From Porticoccus sp038143955 (GTDB taxonomy: Bacteria > Pseudomonadota > Gammaproteobacteria > Pseudomonadales > Porticoccaceae): a DNA stretch of 64,000 nt. The DNA lies in contig JAYQMT010000005.1 of assembly GCA_038143955.1 (NCBI GenBank), positions 1,240,001 through 1,304,000 of the forward strand, written 5' to 3'. Position numbers and translations under genes: made by a program. The notes below the pieces were generated by a model that was given only the letters and a program-made list of their open reading frames with translations, ran no database searches and was not told the origin of the DNA. Positions 10,250 through 19,180 of the stretch are shown here, piece by piece. Within the stretch, counting starts at the first letter, position 1, and each line of letters opens with the position of its first letter.

Positions 10250-10942
10250 TTATCTTATATCTGTACCTTGAACAAGATAGACTACTTGTTCACAAATATT
10301 CTTGGCGTGGTCGCCCACACGCTCAAGTGACTTGAGCACCCAAAGAACGTTCATAGAGCGAGATATGCTTCGTGGATCTTCCATCATAAAAGTAATTGTT
10401 TCACGTATAGCGGTTCTGTAGTCTTTATCCACCTGCTCATCTTGAAGCATAGTTGAAATTGCAGAGTCAGCATCAAATCTTGAAAATGCATCTAGACAAT
10501 CTCTAAGCATTTTACGAACACAACTCCCGATATGTCTTACTTCTTGATAGCCCCTTGGATGGCCCTCCTCAGTCAATTTAATAGCCATTTTTGCAATTTT
10601 TTGAGCTTCATCCCCAATACGCTCTAGGTCTCTTATTGTTTTACTAACTGCCATTACTAAACGTAAGTCTGTAGCAGCAGGTTGTCGGCGAGCAATGAGA
10701 GTTATGCATGTCTCATCGATATCTTTTTCCATCTCATCAATTTTGTTTTCGGTTGAAATAATATGTTCAGCAAGCTTACTGTCTGCATTTATAACTGACG
10801 CGATAGAATCTTCAAGCTGTTTCTCTACTAGACCACCCATAGCAAGCATGGCTGTTTTGATGTCCTCGAGATCTTCGTTAAATTTTTTTGAAATGTGTTT
10901 ATCCAGCTTTAAATTATCTATAACTGTTTTAGGACTCATCAT
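10250..10942 (-). CDS. phoU: Phosphate-specific transport system accessory protein PhoU
   Basis: PhoU couples the Pst transporter to PhoR and keeps the Pho regulon off when phosphate is plentiful. At 230 residues it consists of two repeated three-helix bundles; each carries the metal-binding ExxxD-type motif, seen as KTIRDLERIGDEAQKIA in the first half and WVLKSLERVGDHAKNICEQ in the second. It is the last gene of the pstS-C-A-B-phoU operon, 30 bases after pstB, the order of E. coli and Pseudomonas. The start ATG gives MMSPKTVIDNLKLDKHISK; the second Met is an equally possible start. Intact, with no frameshift. Confidence 0.96.
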   Translation of the reverse strand: MMSPKTVIDNLKLDKHISKKFNEDLEDIKTAMLAMGGLVEKQLEDSIASVINADSKLAEHIISTENKIDEMEKDIDETCITLIARRQPAATDLRLVMAVSKTIRDLERIGDEAQKIAKMAIKLTEEGHPRGYQEVRHIGSCVRKMLRDCLDAFSRFDADSAISTMLQDEQVDKDYRTAIRETITFMMEDPRSISRSMNVLWVLKSLERVGDHAKNICEQVVYLVQGTDIR

Positions 10943-10972
10943 TATTACCCTCCAAATTAAAGAGTCTACCCA

Positions 10973-11800
10973 TCAACCAATACGCCCGGTTATATATGAT
11001 TCTGTTAACTGATGTGTTGGCGCGGTAAATATTTTTTCTGTATCGTTTACTTCCACCAAGCGCCCCAAGTGAAAGTATGCCGTTCGATTCGAAACGCGAG
11101 CTGCCTGTTGCATGGAATGAGTTACTATAGCTATAGTGTAATTTTCTGATAACTCGGCGATCAGTTCCTCTATTTTTGCAGAAGCAATCGGATCCAGTGC
11201 AGAGCATGGTTCATCCATCAAAATAACCTCTGGACTTATTGCAATTGCCCTTGCTATACAAAGTCTTTGTTGTTGACCACCTGAAAAACCTGTACCAGGT
11301 TGATCAAGACGATCCTTTACCTCCCCCCACAAGCCGGCTCTAGTTAGGCTTTGCTCAACAATTTCATCTATTTCGGCGCGACTGCTAACAAGTCCATGTA
11401 ATCTTGGTCCATATGCGACATTATCATAAATTGATTTAGGAAAAGGATTAGGTTTTTGAAAAACAATGCCTACTTGTGATCTCAATGCAACAGGATCCAT
11501 TAAATCTGAATATATATTTTGGTCATCTAGAGTAATGGTTCCAGCAACTTTACAGCTCTCAATAGTGTCATTCATCCTATTTAAACACCTTAGAAATGTA
11601 GATTTACCGCAGCCTGAAGGCCCAATCATTGCGATTACTTCGTGTTTTCCAATATCCAACGATAAATCAAATATGGCCTGTTTATCATTATAAGAAACAT
11701 TAAGATTTCTAACAGACATTTTTGGATTCTCTATTAATGGTACACCAACTGTTTCTTCTGGATAATCAGCTTCTTTACCGTGGTTTTTAATTGTACTCAT
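10973..11800 (-). CDS. pstB: Phosphate ABC transporter ATP-binding protein
   Basis: PstB is the cytosolic ATPase of the high-affinity phosphate importer. Visible in order: Walker A GPSGCGKS near residue 58, Q-loop in VGIVFQKPNPFPKSIYDN, ABC signature SGGQQQRLCIARA, Walker B VILMDEPCSALDP and the switch His in IVTHSM. The length of 275 residues is normal. The PNPFPKSIYDNVAYGPRLHG segment is specific for phosphate-type ABC ATPases. It starts 15 bases after pstA ends and is followed by phoU, so it is the fourth gene of the operon. Confidence 0.97.
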   Translation of the reverse strand: MSTIKNHGKEADYPEETVGVPLIENPKMSVRNLNVSYNDKQAIFDLSLDIGKHEVIAMIGPSGCGKSTFLRCLNRMNDTIESCKVAGTITLDDQNIYSDLMDPVALRSQVGIVFQKPNPFPKSIYDNVAYGPRLHGLVSSRAEIDEIVEQSLTRAGLWGEVKDRLDQPGTGFSGGQQQRLCIARAIAISPEVILMDEPCSALDPIASAKIEELIAELSENYTIAIVTHSMQQAARVSNRTAYFHLGRLVEVNDTEKIFTAPTHQLTESYITGRIG

Positions 11801-11815
11801 AATAATTTTTAATCC

Positions 11816-13108
11816 TTACATCCATCGACGCTCAAGGCGTTTACGCAAAACTACAGCTACTGTATTCATTATTACCAAAAATGCCAGCAATACCATGATC
11901 GCAGCTGATGTTTTTTCTACAAAAGCTCTTTCTGGGCTGTCTGCCCAAAGAAAAATCTGAACAGGTAATGCTGTTGCAGGATCATTAAATCCCGTTGGAA
12001 CGTCTACAATGAACGCCACCATGCCAATCATCAATAAAGGAGCTGTTTCACCCAAAGCTCTTGCCATTCCGATTATTGCTCCTGTTAGCATTCCGGGCAT
12101 TGCTAGAGGTAACACATGGTGCAAGACAACTTGCATAGGAGAAGCGCCCACTCCGATGGCAGCCTCACGTATTGACGGCGGAACTGATTTGATAGCGGCT
12201 CTACTTGAAATAATTATTGTGGGCATTGTCATCAGTGTTAGAACTAAACCACCCACTAGTGGTACTGAACGAGGTACATCGAAAAAATTTATGAAAACTG
12301 CTAGGCCTAATAATCCAAAAATTATTGATGGAACAGCTGCAAGATTATTAATATTGACTTCGATGAAATTAGTCCATCTATTACGAAGTGCAAATTCTTC
12401 GAGATAGACTGCAGCGGCAACACCCAACGGAAAAGCAAGAATTATCGTAATAAGCAGGGTATAAAAAGAACCCATCGCAGCTCCATATATTCCTGCTAGC
12501 TCTGGCTCTCGAGAATCTCCCTTGGAAAAGAAATTTGTGTTAAAGCGTGTCTCTACTTCGCCAGATTCAATTAAACTTTGCAGCCAAGTCTCCTTATGCT
12601 CTGTCATCCTTCCTTTGAAAGGACCATCTTTATTGTTAAGACTCTTAAAATAAGTATCTACATCATCATCGGCTATTAGCCACATATTGGCTGTAGTGTT
12701 TAATAGGTTCGGATTTTCTTTCAATTGGTCACGTAAAGTATAGCCAGCTCCGTTGCTTAATATACTGTAGAGCTCTCGTTTATTTTTGCGGCCACTAACA
12801 TCAGCAAACCTGTCTCTTAAGCCAGCCTTCACAGCGCCATGGAAATCACCTAAAGCCATTTGAGAAAGATCACTTACGTCACTTACACCCAAAACATCCT
12901 CATCATAAGTTACGTTAAGATTAATATAAGTTAACTGAAAAGCTTTGTACCCTTTGCTGGTAATATCATAAAACAAAAAGAGAACACACATTAATCCAAA
13001 TGTAATAGCAGTTGCACCGTATAATCGAAAACGTGTTTCTGCACGGTGGCGTTTTTTTAAGCCTGACCGAATTTTTTGTTGACGCGCTATTGTAGAGGGG
13101 CTAGTCAT
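11816..13108 (-). CDS. pstA: Phosphate ABC transporter permease PstA (long form)
   Basis: PstA is one of the two inner-membrane channel subunits. The protein has an N-terminal cytoplasmic basic stretch, TM1 around residues 33-48, a large soluble insertion of about 150 residues, then five clustered transmembrane segments from about residue 210. The EAA-type coupling loop is IREAAIGVGASPMQVVLHHV, followed by LPGMLTGAIIGMARALGETAPLLM, diagnostic of PstA. At 430 residues it is much longer than E. coli PstA (296); the long form with the periplasmic insertion is common in marine gammaproteobacteria and Pseudomonas. It overlaps the end of pstC by 8 bases, indicating coupled translation. Confidence 0.95.
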   Translation of the reverse strand: MTSPSTIARQQKIRSGLKKRHRAETRFRLYGATAITFGLMCVLFLFYDITSKGYKAFQLTYINLNVTYDEDVLGVSDVSDLSQMALGDFHGAVKAGLRDRFADVSGRKNKRELYSILSNGAGYTLRDQLKENPNLLNTTANMWLIADDDVDTYFKSLNNKDGPFKGRMTEHKETWLQSLIESGEVETRFNTNFFSKGDSREPELAGIYGAAMGSFYTLLITIILAFPLGVAAAVYLEEFALRNRWTNFIEVNINNLAAVPSIIFGLLGLAVFINFFDVPRSVPLVGGLVLTLMTMPTIIISSRAAIKSVPPSIREAAIGVGASPMQVVLHHVLPLAMPGMLTGAIIGMARALGETAPLLMIGMVAFIVDVPTGFNDPATALPVQIFLWADSPERAFVEKTSAAIMVLLAFLVIMNTVAVVLRKRLERRWM

Positions 13109-14491
13109 ATTGCTCCCTATATTTATTCACAATACGCAATGCTAGAAAATTCAATACCAAAGTTACAACGAATAACATTAGCCCCAAGGCAAAAGCTGCA
13201 AGTGTTTTAGGGCTATCGAACTCTTGATCTCCAACTAGCAAGGTAACAATTTGTACTGTCACTGTAGTTACAGTTTCAAGTGGGTTAATGGTCATTTTTG
13301 CTGCTAAACCTGCAGCCATGACTACAATCATTGTTTCTCCGATAGCGCGAGAAACTGCAAGCAAAACTCCTCCAACTATTCCAGGCAATGCAGCTGGAAA
13401 AATGACTTTTTTTATTGTCTCAGATTTAGTTGCCCCCAAGCCTAAAGAGCCATCTCTGAGACTTTGTGGAACTGCAGTTATAACATCATCTGCTAGAGAA
13501 GAGACAAATGGTATTATCATTACCCCCATTACAAGCCCGGCAGCCAGAGCGCTTTCTGACGATATTTCTAATCCAATAGTTGCGCCATACTCACGCAAGA
13601 AGGGAGTGACAGTTAAGGCTGCGAAAAAATCCATATACTACTGTTGGAATTCCTGCCAAAATTTCAAGTACTGGCTTGGCAAAATTTCTCACTACAGGTT
13701 TAGCGTATTCTGCTAGATAAATTGCAGACATTAAGCCAGCGGGAACTGCTATACACATTGCAATAAAAGAAATTAAGAGGGTGCCCACAAATAATGGTAT
13801 GGCACCAAAACTTCCAGTTGATCCAACTTGATCTGAGCGAATGGCCATTTGTGGGCTCCACTCAGTGCCTAATAAAAAGTCACTTGCCGGTACTAACTGA
13901 AAAAACCTTATTGCCTCAAATAATACTGAAAGAACAATACCTAGCGTAGCAAGAATAGCTAAACAAGCCGCGATCAGGAGAGCCCATTTAAACATTTTTT
14001 CAACCATCTGCCTGGCATGCAATTTAGGTGAAACTTTTATCCAAGCAAAGGACATAAAAAAAAATAGAAACGGATAATATTAATATAGTTAGTAATTTTT
14101 GGGCTGTATTATTTAGCTGATCTAGTATTTTTGAAGCAGACACCAAATTTGGGTCAGCAAATTGTGGATCTAAGGCACCGCTTGATATATTTTCTATACT
14201 GTTTATTAACAGATTATGTTGATCAGTATTAGTTGGCTTGAGGCTATCTGGCAGGTTATTTAGAACTATTGTGCTAATTATGTGATTATCAAACAAAGAC
14301 CATATGATTAATAGTGCTAGTGCAGGTAAGGCGCACCATATTGCTGCACGCATACCATAAAAAAAGGGTAGTGACGCCAGCTGCTGAATGCCCCCGAGAG
14401 GTTGTGCCATACTTAAAGCTTTTACGCGTGATGCATAAAATGCTATCAAGCTAAGTCCAAGCACAGCTAAAATTAAAGAACCAAATCCCAT
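13101..14491 (-). CDS. pstC: Phosphate ABC transporter permease PstC, long form (two frameshifts)
   Basis: PstC pairs with PstA to form the phosphate channel. The gene is spread over three frames. The N-terminal piece holds two TM segments and a periplasmic domain. The middle piece contains TGSFGAIPLFVGTLLISFIA and EILAGIPTVVYGFF. The last piece has the coupling loop LGLGATKSETIKKVIFPAALPG. The breaks are in the A9 run 14056-14064 and the A6 run 13624-13629 (plus-strand letters). Removing one base from each gives a continuous 462-residue protein; at the second site it reads VVYGFFAALTVTPFL. The long form matches the long PstA next to it. Two errors in one gene make this the most damaged reading of the window, yet all conserved parts are present. 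Confidence 0.92.
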
Positions 14492-14525
14492 TACATAAAT
14501 TCCTTCATATTTCGAAATTGAAAAC

Positions 14526-14551
14526 GGCTCATAAGTATACTTACAAGCCGG
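14526..14551. repeat. Inverted repeat between pstS and pstC
   Basis: A 26-base imperfect palindrome in the 149-base spacer between pstS and pstC. The outer arms are CGGCT and AGCCG, a two-base mismatch bubble follows on each side, and the inner arms TAAG and CTTA enclose TATA. There is no T-run after it on the minus strand, so it does not look like an ordinary terminator. By analogy with other binding-protein genes at the head of ABC operons, it could protect the upstream pstS message or attenuate read-through into pstCAB; that role is inference. Confidence 0.4.
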
Positions 14552-14640
14552 ATATTATCATAATAATAAGCAAATTTTTTGTGCAATCTCACTGAAAATA
14601 TCTAATCAGACTATAACGAGGGATAAGCAAAAGATTCTAG

Positions 14641-15762
14641 TTATTCCACACCCTTCATTATAGTCATGTTTTTTATGTCGTTTGAAAACTTAGATCGTAA
14701 ATCTTTATTCATAGGGATCATACCCTTATCAGCTAAATAACCCTCCGGACCCCATGCTTTCTCACTACTAAATTCTGCAGCATAGTCATCAATTCGAGGT
14801 ACAACATTTATATGTGCTTTTTTAATGTAAAAATATAAGGGGCGTGCTATCGAATAACTTTTATCAGCTATGCTTTCAAATGTAGGTTCTATTGACTCAA
14901 CTGTTGAGCCTTGAACCTTGTCACTATTTTGGTCTAGAAAAGAATATCCAAATATACCTAATGCGTCTGGATTGGCTTCTAGTTTCTGAATAATCAAGTT
15001 ATCGTTTTCACCGGCCTCTATGTAGGCTCCATCCTCGCGGATAGCATGCGTGATTGCCTTAAAAACTTTCTTTCCCTTCTCATTAAAAGCACTCGCAGGT
15101 ATATCGAGATCTCTCATCATCTCTATAATTTTATTGCTATCCTTGCTTTCTCTTAAAGCTTTGAGAGCTTTAAAGCTTTTAGCTCCGCCTTCCATTGCAA
15201 GCTCTACAAAAGCATCACGCGTTCCAGATGTGGGTGGAGGACCGATAACGACAATTGCTTTATCCGGTAGTGAAGGATTAACATCCTGCCAGGTTTTATT
15301 TGGGTTTTTTACTAATTTGCCGTTTGAATTTGGAATTTTGTCTGCCAAAGCTAAATAAATATCTTTACGTGTTAAATTAATTTTTTTTGATTGAATAGAA
15401 TTTGACAATACAATGCCGTCGTAACCGATGAGAACTTCGATGATTTCCGTTACGCCGTTATCTTGGCATTTTTTAAACTCAGATTCTTTTATTCGTCTTG
15501 ATGAATTTGTAATATCTGGGTATTTTGTACCAATGCCAGAACAAAATAGCTTCATTCCACCGCCTGAACCAGTAGATTCTATTTTAGGTGTCAGACTACC
15601 AGTATTTTTTCCAAAGCGCTCTGCCACAACTGTGGCAAAAGGATATACTGTTGAGGATCCTACAACACTGATATAGTCACGAGATGCAGCGAAAACTGAC
15701 GTACTTAAAAAAATTAAACCAATCATGGCCATACTTTTAAATTTTAAATCACTAGTTATCAT
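14641..15762 (-). CDS. pstS: Periplasmic phosphate-binding protein
   Basis: PstS is the periplasmic receptor of the phosphate importer. With the start at 15762 it has 373 residues, an N-terminal basic and hydrophobic signal peptide (KFKSMAMIGLIFLSTSVFA) and a likely cleavage before ASRDY. Phosphate-binding segments VVGSSTVYPFA, ESTGSGGGMKLFC and PPPTSGTRDAF are present. A longer reading from 15810 is open, but that ATG lies inside the promoter next to the Pho box. The ATG at 15762 has GGAG seven bases upstream and gives a proper signal peptide, so I choose it. This is the long, marine/Pseudomonas-type PstS rather than the E. coli form. It heads the pst operon. Confidence 0.94.
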   Translation of the reverse strand: MITSDLKFKSMAMIGLIFLSTSVFAASRDYISVVGSSTVYPFATVVAERFGKNTGSLTPKIESTGSGGGMKLFCSGIGTKYPDITNSSRRIKESEFKKCQDNGVTEIIEVLIGYDGIVLSNSIQSKKINLTRKDIYLALADKIPNSNGKLVKNPNKTWQDVNPSLPDKAIVVIGPPPTSGTRDAFVELAMEGGAKSFKALKALRESKDSNKIIEMMRDLDIPASAFNEKGKKVFKAITHAIREDGAYIEAGENDNLIIQKLEANPDALGIFGYSFLDQNSDKVQGSTVESIEPTFESIADKSYSIARPLYFYIKKAHINVVPRIDDYAAEFSSEKAWGPEGYLADKGMIPMNKDLRSKFSNDIKNMTIMKGVE

Positions 15763-15796
15763 GTCTGTACTCCAGATTATTTTTATGATGGAAATA

Positions 15797-15830
15797 ATAT
15801 TAAACTCCATTCATGACAGAAATATGACAA
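15797..15830 (-). promoter_or_regulatory. Pho box and promoter of the pst operon
   Basis: On the minus strand two direct 7-base repeats, TTGTCAT (15824-15830) and CTGTCAT (15813-15819), start exactly 11 bases apart, the layout of a PhoB-binding Pho box (consensus CTGTCAT with 4-base AT-rich spacers). Ten bases further downstream is TAATAT (15797-15802), a plausible -10 element; the Pho box occupies the place of a -35, as in PhoB-activated promoters. The pstS start codon follows at 15762. The same 110-base spacer also lies upstream of the divergent TRAP genes. Confidence 0.85.
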
Positions 15831-15872
15831 AATCAACTAGCCAGTATTAACAGATAAAATATACTCATAATT

Positions 15873-16446
15873 ATGAATGTTAAAAATCCTATCAACTATA
15901 AATTTAACCACTATGTTAGAAAGCTAATAACCATTATTGATAATTTTACTGAGTGGACAGGTTGTATAATTTCATGGGCAACCCTCTTAATGGTTTTTTT
16001 GACGGGGTTAATAGTTTTCATGCGTTATTTTTTTTGAAGTCGGGTCAATTGCTTTACAAGAATCCTTAACTTATCTTCATGCACTGGATTTTTTAATGGG
16101 TGCAGGGTTCACCCTGAAAAGAAAAGGGCATGTTAGTATTGATATTTTTTACCAGAAGCTCAGTCCTCATACTCAGGCGATAATTCAAATATTAGGTACA
16201 TTAACGTTCTTAATGCCAGTTTGCATTGTAATTTTAACCCTCAGCTGGGATTACGTGATAAGCAGTTGGTCTATACGAGAAGTTTCAAGGGAGGCAGGGG
16301 GCCTACCATATATATATCTATTGAAAACGTTATTAATAACTATGCCTGCATGTATTTTACTACAGGGGGTTTCAGAAGTTATAAAAAATTCTTTATTTTT
16401 ATTTGATAAAATTAAAAGTGAAATAGGGGATGCCTCAGATGGCTGA
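15873..16446 (+). CDS. dctQ: TRAP transporter small permease subunit DctQ (one frameshift)
   Basis: DctQ is the four-helix small membrane subunit of TRAP transporters, linking binding protein and DctM. The N-terminus up to FMRYFF reads from the ATG at 15873; the continuation EVGSIALQESLTYLHALDF, then GAGFTLKRKGHVSIDIFYQ, is in another frame. The break is the T8 run 16028-16035: seven T's read RYFFEVGSIALQE and give 190 residues, a normal DctQ length. GAGFTLKRKGHVSIDI is the family's conserved cytoplasmic loop (usually GAAYTLRRGGHVRVD). It overlaps dctM by 17 bases. No binding-protein gene is adjacent; the window's only one is at 58.1 kb. Confidence 0.88.
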
Positions 16447-17806
16447 ATATATCCCTATAATTATGTTTGCTTTTGTTTGCATAATAATGATGGCGGGCTA
16501 CTCTGTTGCTTTTTCATTAGCGGGAACTGCACTTTTATTTGCTTTATACGGTAACGTAACCAATATCTTCGATATGGATTTTTTGCATGCTTTGCCAAAT
16601 CGATTATACGGAATAATTGATAATACTGTCCTAATAGCAGTTCCATTATTTATTTTTATGGGTGTAATGCTAGAAAAGTCTAGCTTGGCTGAAAATCTAC
16701 TGAATAGTATGTCTCAATTATTAAGAAATTTTAAAGGAGGGCTGAGTATATCGGTTGTTATAGTCGGTATGTTGTTGGCTGCTAGCACAGGGATTGTTGG
16801 CGCAACTGTAGTGACTATGGGGCTGATCTCTTTACCTACTATGCTAAAACAGGGGTATTCTCCTTCTCTAGCATCTGGGACTATTTGTGCGACAGGAACT
16901 CTTGGACAAATCATCCCGCCATCAATCGCTTTAGTGCTACTGGGCGACATCATTGCAAATTCTTATCAGCAAGCCCAGCTTGCTAAGGGAATTTTTGCTC
17001 CAAAAGCTATATCCGTTGGTGATCTTTTCTTAGGTGCAGTTGTCCCAGGAATGCTGTTAATAATCATGTATATAGTTTATTTGATACTTGTCACACGTTT
17101 TGTACCACAATCTGCACCAATTATTACTGAACAAAAAATGAAAAGTAGTTTCTTTCAGCTACTTAAACCTTTAATGCCACCTATAATACTGATTTTTTCA
17201 GTACTAGGGTCTATTTTGTTCGGTTTAGCCACCCCAACTGAAGCGGCAGGCATAGGAGCAATTGGAGCGATTCTGCTCACTTATAATGCAAATATGCTTT
17301 CATGTGACTTATTAAAAATGGTGGCCCAAAAAACTACTGAAATTACTTCTATGATTTTCTTGATATTAATTGGTGCATCTATCTTTTCTTTAGTTTTTAG
17401 AGGTTTTGGTGGAGATCAATTAGTAGAAGATCTTTTAAAAAATATACCTGGAGGTCTTTTTGGAGCAACATTTTTGATTATGTTGCTAATATTTCTTCTT
17501 GGATTTATTCTCGATTTTATAGAAATAACTTATGTGGTTGTTCCAATTATTGCCCCAGCTTTGCTTGGGTTAGGTCTTGATCCGATTTGGCTTGGTATTA
17601 TGATTGCAGTGAATTTACAAACTTCTTTTTTAACACCACCATTTGGTTTTTCATTATTTTATCTTAAAGGTGTAGCGCCAAATAGCGTACACATACAGGA
17701 TATTTATAAAGGAGTGATGCCCTTTATAGCAATACAGATAATACTCATGGTGCAGCTTGCCATTTGGCCTTCAATTGCAACGTGGCTGCCATCTTTGGGT
17801 AACTAA
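16430..17806 (+). CDS. dctM: TRAP transporter large permease subunit DctM
   Basis: DctM is the ion-coupled channel subunit of the tripartite transporters that import organic acids. At 458 residues with about twelve transmembrane segments it has normal length. The conserved GxxAxStGIVGATVVTMGLISLP region near residue 120, GTICATGTLGQIIPPSIALVLLG, PTEAAGIGAIGAI and LQTSFLTPPFGFSLFYLKG near the C-terminus are diagnostic of the DctM/SiaM family and most like the monocarboxylate/2-oxoacid group. The ATG at 16430 lies within the end of dctQ, suggesting coupled translation. The substrate cannot be read from the permease. It is convergent with the glutaredoxin gene 10 bases away. Confidence 0.93.
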   Translation: MPQMAEYIPIIMFAFVCIIMMAGYSVAFSLAGTALLFALYGNVTNIFDMDFLHALPNRLYGIIDNTVLIAVPLFIFMGVMLEKSSLAENLLNSMSQLLRNFKGGLSISVVIVGMLLAASTGIVGATVVTMGLISLPTMLKQGYSPSLASGTICATGTLGQIIPPSIALVLLGDIIANSYQQAQLAKGIFAPKAISVGDLFLGAVVPGMLLIIMYIVYLILVTRFVPQSAPIITEQKMKSSFFQLLKPLMPPIILIFSVLGSILFGLATPTEAAGIGAIGAILLTYNANMLSCDLLKMVAQKTTEITSMIFLILIGASIFSLVFRGFGGDQLVEDLLKNIPGGLFGATFLIMLLIFLLGFILDFIEITYVVVPIIAPALLGLGLDPIWLGIMIAVNLQTSFLTPPFGFSLFYLKGVAPNSVHIQDIYKGVMPFIAIQIILMVQLAIWPSIATWLPSLGN

Positions 17807-17816
17807 TGATTGAGAG

Positions 17817-18080
17817 CTAGTTGATCATATTCTTATCTCTGAGATATTTCATCAGCTCTTGGTACCCACCTATATAAGAATTATCATAAAAAATTTGTGG
17901 GACTGTATTTGCAGGCTTTCCAATTCTTTGAGCTAGATCATCTGAGTTTATGTTTTCTGTATGAATATCAATATAATCGAACTGTATAGAATTTACCCGA
18001 AGGACTGTCTTTGCTTGACGGCAAAATCCACATGCTTGATGTCCATATATAGTAAATTTATCAATTTTATTATCTATCAT
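17817..18080 (-). CDS. Glutaredoxin, GrxA-like, CGFC active site
   Basis: A small (87-residue) thiol-disulfide oxidoreductase using glutathione. The N-terminal strand leads to the dithiol motif CGFC near residues 17-20. Then come FDYIDIHTENINSDDLAQ, GKPANTVPQIFYDNSYIGGYQEL (cis-Pro in TVPQ and the GG glutathione loop). The middle and C-terminal parts resemble E. coli Grx1 (YVDIRAEGITKEDLQQ...TVPQIFVD) more than Grx3. The active site differs from the classical CPYC; the second position Gly is less common in dithiol glutaredoxins. It lies alone on the minus strand between dctM and the divergent glyQ. Confidence 0.9.
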   Translation of the reverse strand: MIDNKIDKFTIYGHQACGFCRQAKTVLRVNSIQFDYIDIHTENINSDDLAQRIGKPANTVPQIFYDNSYIGGYQELMKYLRDKNMIN

Positions 18081-18166
18081 AAGAGATTTTTCCTGCTAAA
18101 ATATTTGAAATATAAACAAAAAATTAAAGATGACAGCAAGATGTAAGTAACTGATTTTATAAATGC

Positions 18167-18195
18167 TTACTATTCATTGTCTGCAGCCTTATAAT
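18167..18195 (+). promoter_or_regulatory. Possible sigma70 promoter of glyQS
   Basis: A perfect -10 hexamer TATAAT (18190-18195) lies 31 bases before the GTG start of glyQ. The hexamer 17 bases upstream, TTACTA (18167-18172), is only a weak -35 match. The placement in the divergent spacer between the glutaredoxin gene and glyQ, and the absence of another candidate nearby, support it, but the weak -35 and high AT content leave a real chance of coincidence. Confidence 0.35.
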
Positions 18196-18226
18196 CATTA
18201 ATATTATATTTTAAAAGGAAACCTAA

Positions 18227-19180
18227 GTGTCGAAAATTAAGAAGGATTGTACTTCGTTTCAAGAATTAATCTTATCCTTACAAAAATTTTGGTCTGATCA
18301 TGGGTGTGTTATTTTACAACCTCTTGACATGGAAGTTGGTGCAGGAACATTTCATCCAGCTACTTTTTTGCGTGCTATTGGACCTGAAGTTTGGAACTCC
18401 GCTTATGTTCAACCATGTCGAAGGCCAACTGATGGACGGTATGGCGATAACCCAAATCGCCTTCAACATTATTATCAATTTCAGGTGGTACTAAAACCTT
18501 CTCCATCAGATATACAGCAACTCTACTTGGACTCACTCATAATGTTAGGAATTGATACAACAATACATGATATTCGTTTTGTTGAGGACAACTGGGAGTC
18601 TCCCTCGCTCGGTGCATGGGGGCTCGGATGGGAAGTATGGCTTAATGGAATGGAGATAACACAATTTACATATTTCCAGCAAGTGGGCGGTCTTGAATGC
18701 TTTCCAGTGGCTGGAGAAATAACCTATGGTCTTGAGCGTATTGCCATGCATCTTCAAGGAGTTGATGATGTATATGATCTGGTCTGGACCAGTGGCCATG
18801 AAGGTGTTGTTACCTACGGAGATGTATTTCATCAAAACGAGGTTGAAATGTCAGCATATAACTATGAAGAAGCAGATATTGATTTCATGCGCCAAACATT
18901 TAATCAACTCGAATCTGATTGTCGACGACTTGTCGATAAAGGGCTTCCATTACCAGGTTACGAGATGGTTATAAAGGCTTCGCATGCATTCAATCTTCTT
19001 GATGCACGCCACGCAATATCTGTAACTGAGAGGCAGCGTTATATTTTAAGAATTCGAACTCTAGCCAAGTCTGTTGCAGAGGCATATCTCAATTCTAGAA
19101 GTGCACTTGGATTTCCATTAGCATCAAAAGAAATGGCAGACAAGGCAATCAGGCGTATTGAGGGGAAAAGTAATGGCTGA
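18227..19180 (+). CDS. glyQ: Glycyl-tRNA synthetase alpha subunit
   Basis: GlyQ carries the catalytic aminoacylation core of the bacterial alpha2beta2 glycyl-tRNA synthetase. At 317 residues it is near E. coli length (303). Family sequence includes LQKFWSDHGCVILQPLDMEV, TFHPATFLRAIGPE, VQPCRRPTDGRYGDNPNRLQ (motif 2 region) and FVEDNWESPSLGAWGLGWEV; GEITYGLERIAMHLQ forms the motif 3 area. The start is GTG at 18227 with AAGGAAA upstream. Its stop overlaps the glyS start (ATGGCTGA), so the two subunits are translationally coupled. Confidence 0.97.
   Translation: MSKIKKDCTSFQELILSLQKFWSDHGCVILQPLDMEVGAGTFHPATFLRAIGPEVWNSAYVQPCRRPTDGRYGDNPNRLQHYYQFQVVLKPSPSDIQQLYLDSLIMLGIDTTIHDIRFVEDNWESPSLGAWGLGWEVWLNGMEITQFTYFQQVGGLECFPVAGEITYGLERIAMHLQGVDDVYDLVWTSGHEGVVTYGDVFHQNEVEMSAYNYEEADIDFMRQTFNQLESDCRRLVDKGLPLPGYEMVIKASHAFNLLDARHAISVTERQRYILRIRTLAKSVAEAYLNSRSALGFPLASKEMADKAIRRIEGKSNG

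Noticed and set aside
15763..15810. Upstream start of pstS at 15810
   Set aside because: It lies between the Pho box and the -10 element; the ATG at 15762 has a Shine-Dalgarno sequence and yields a proper signal peptide.
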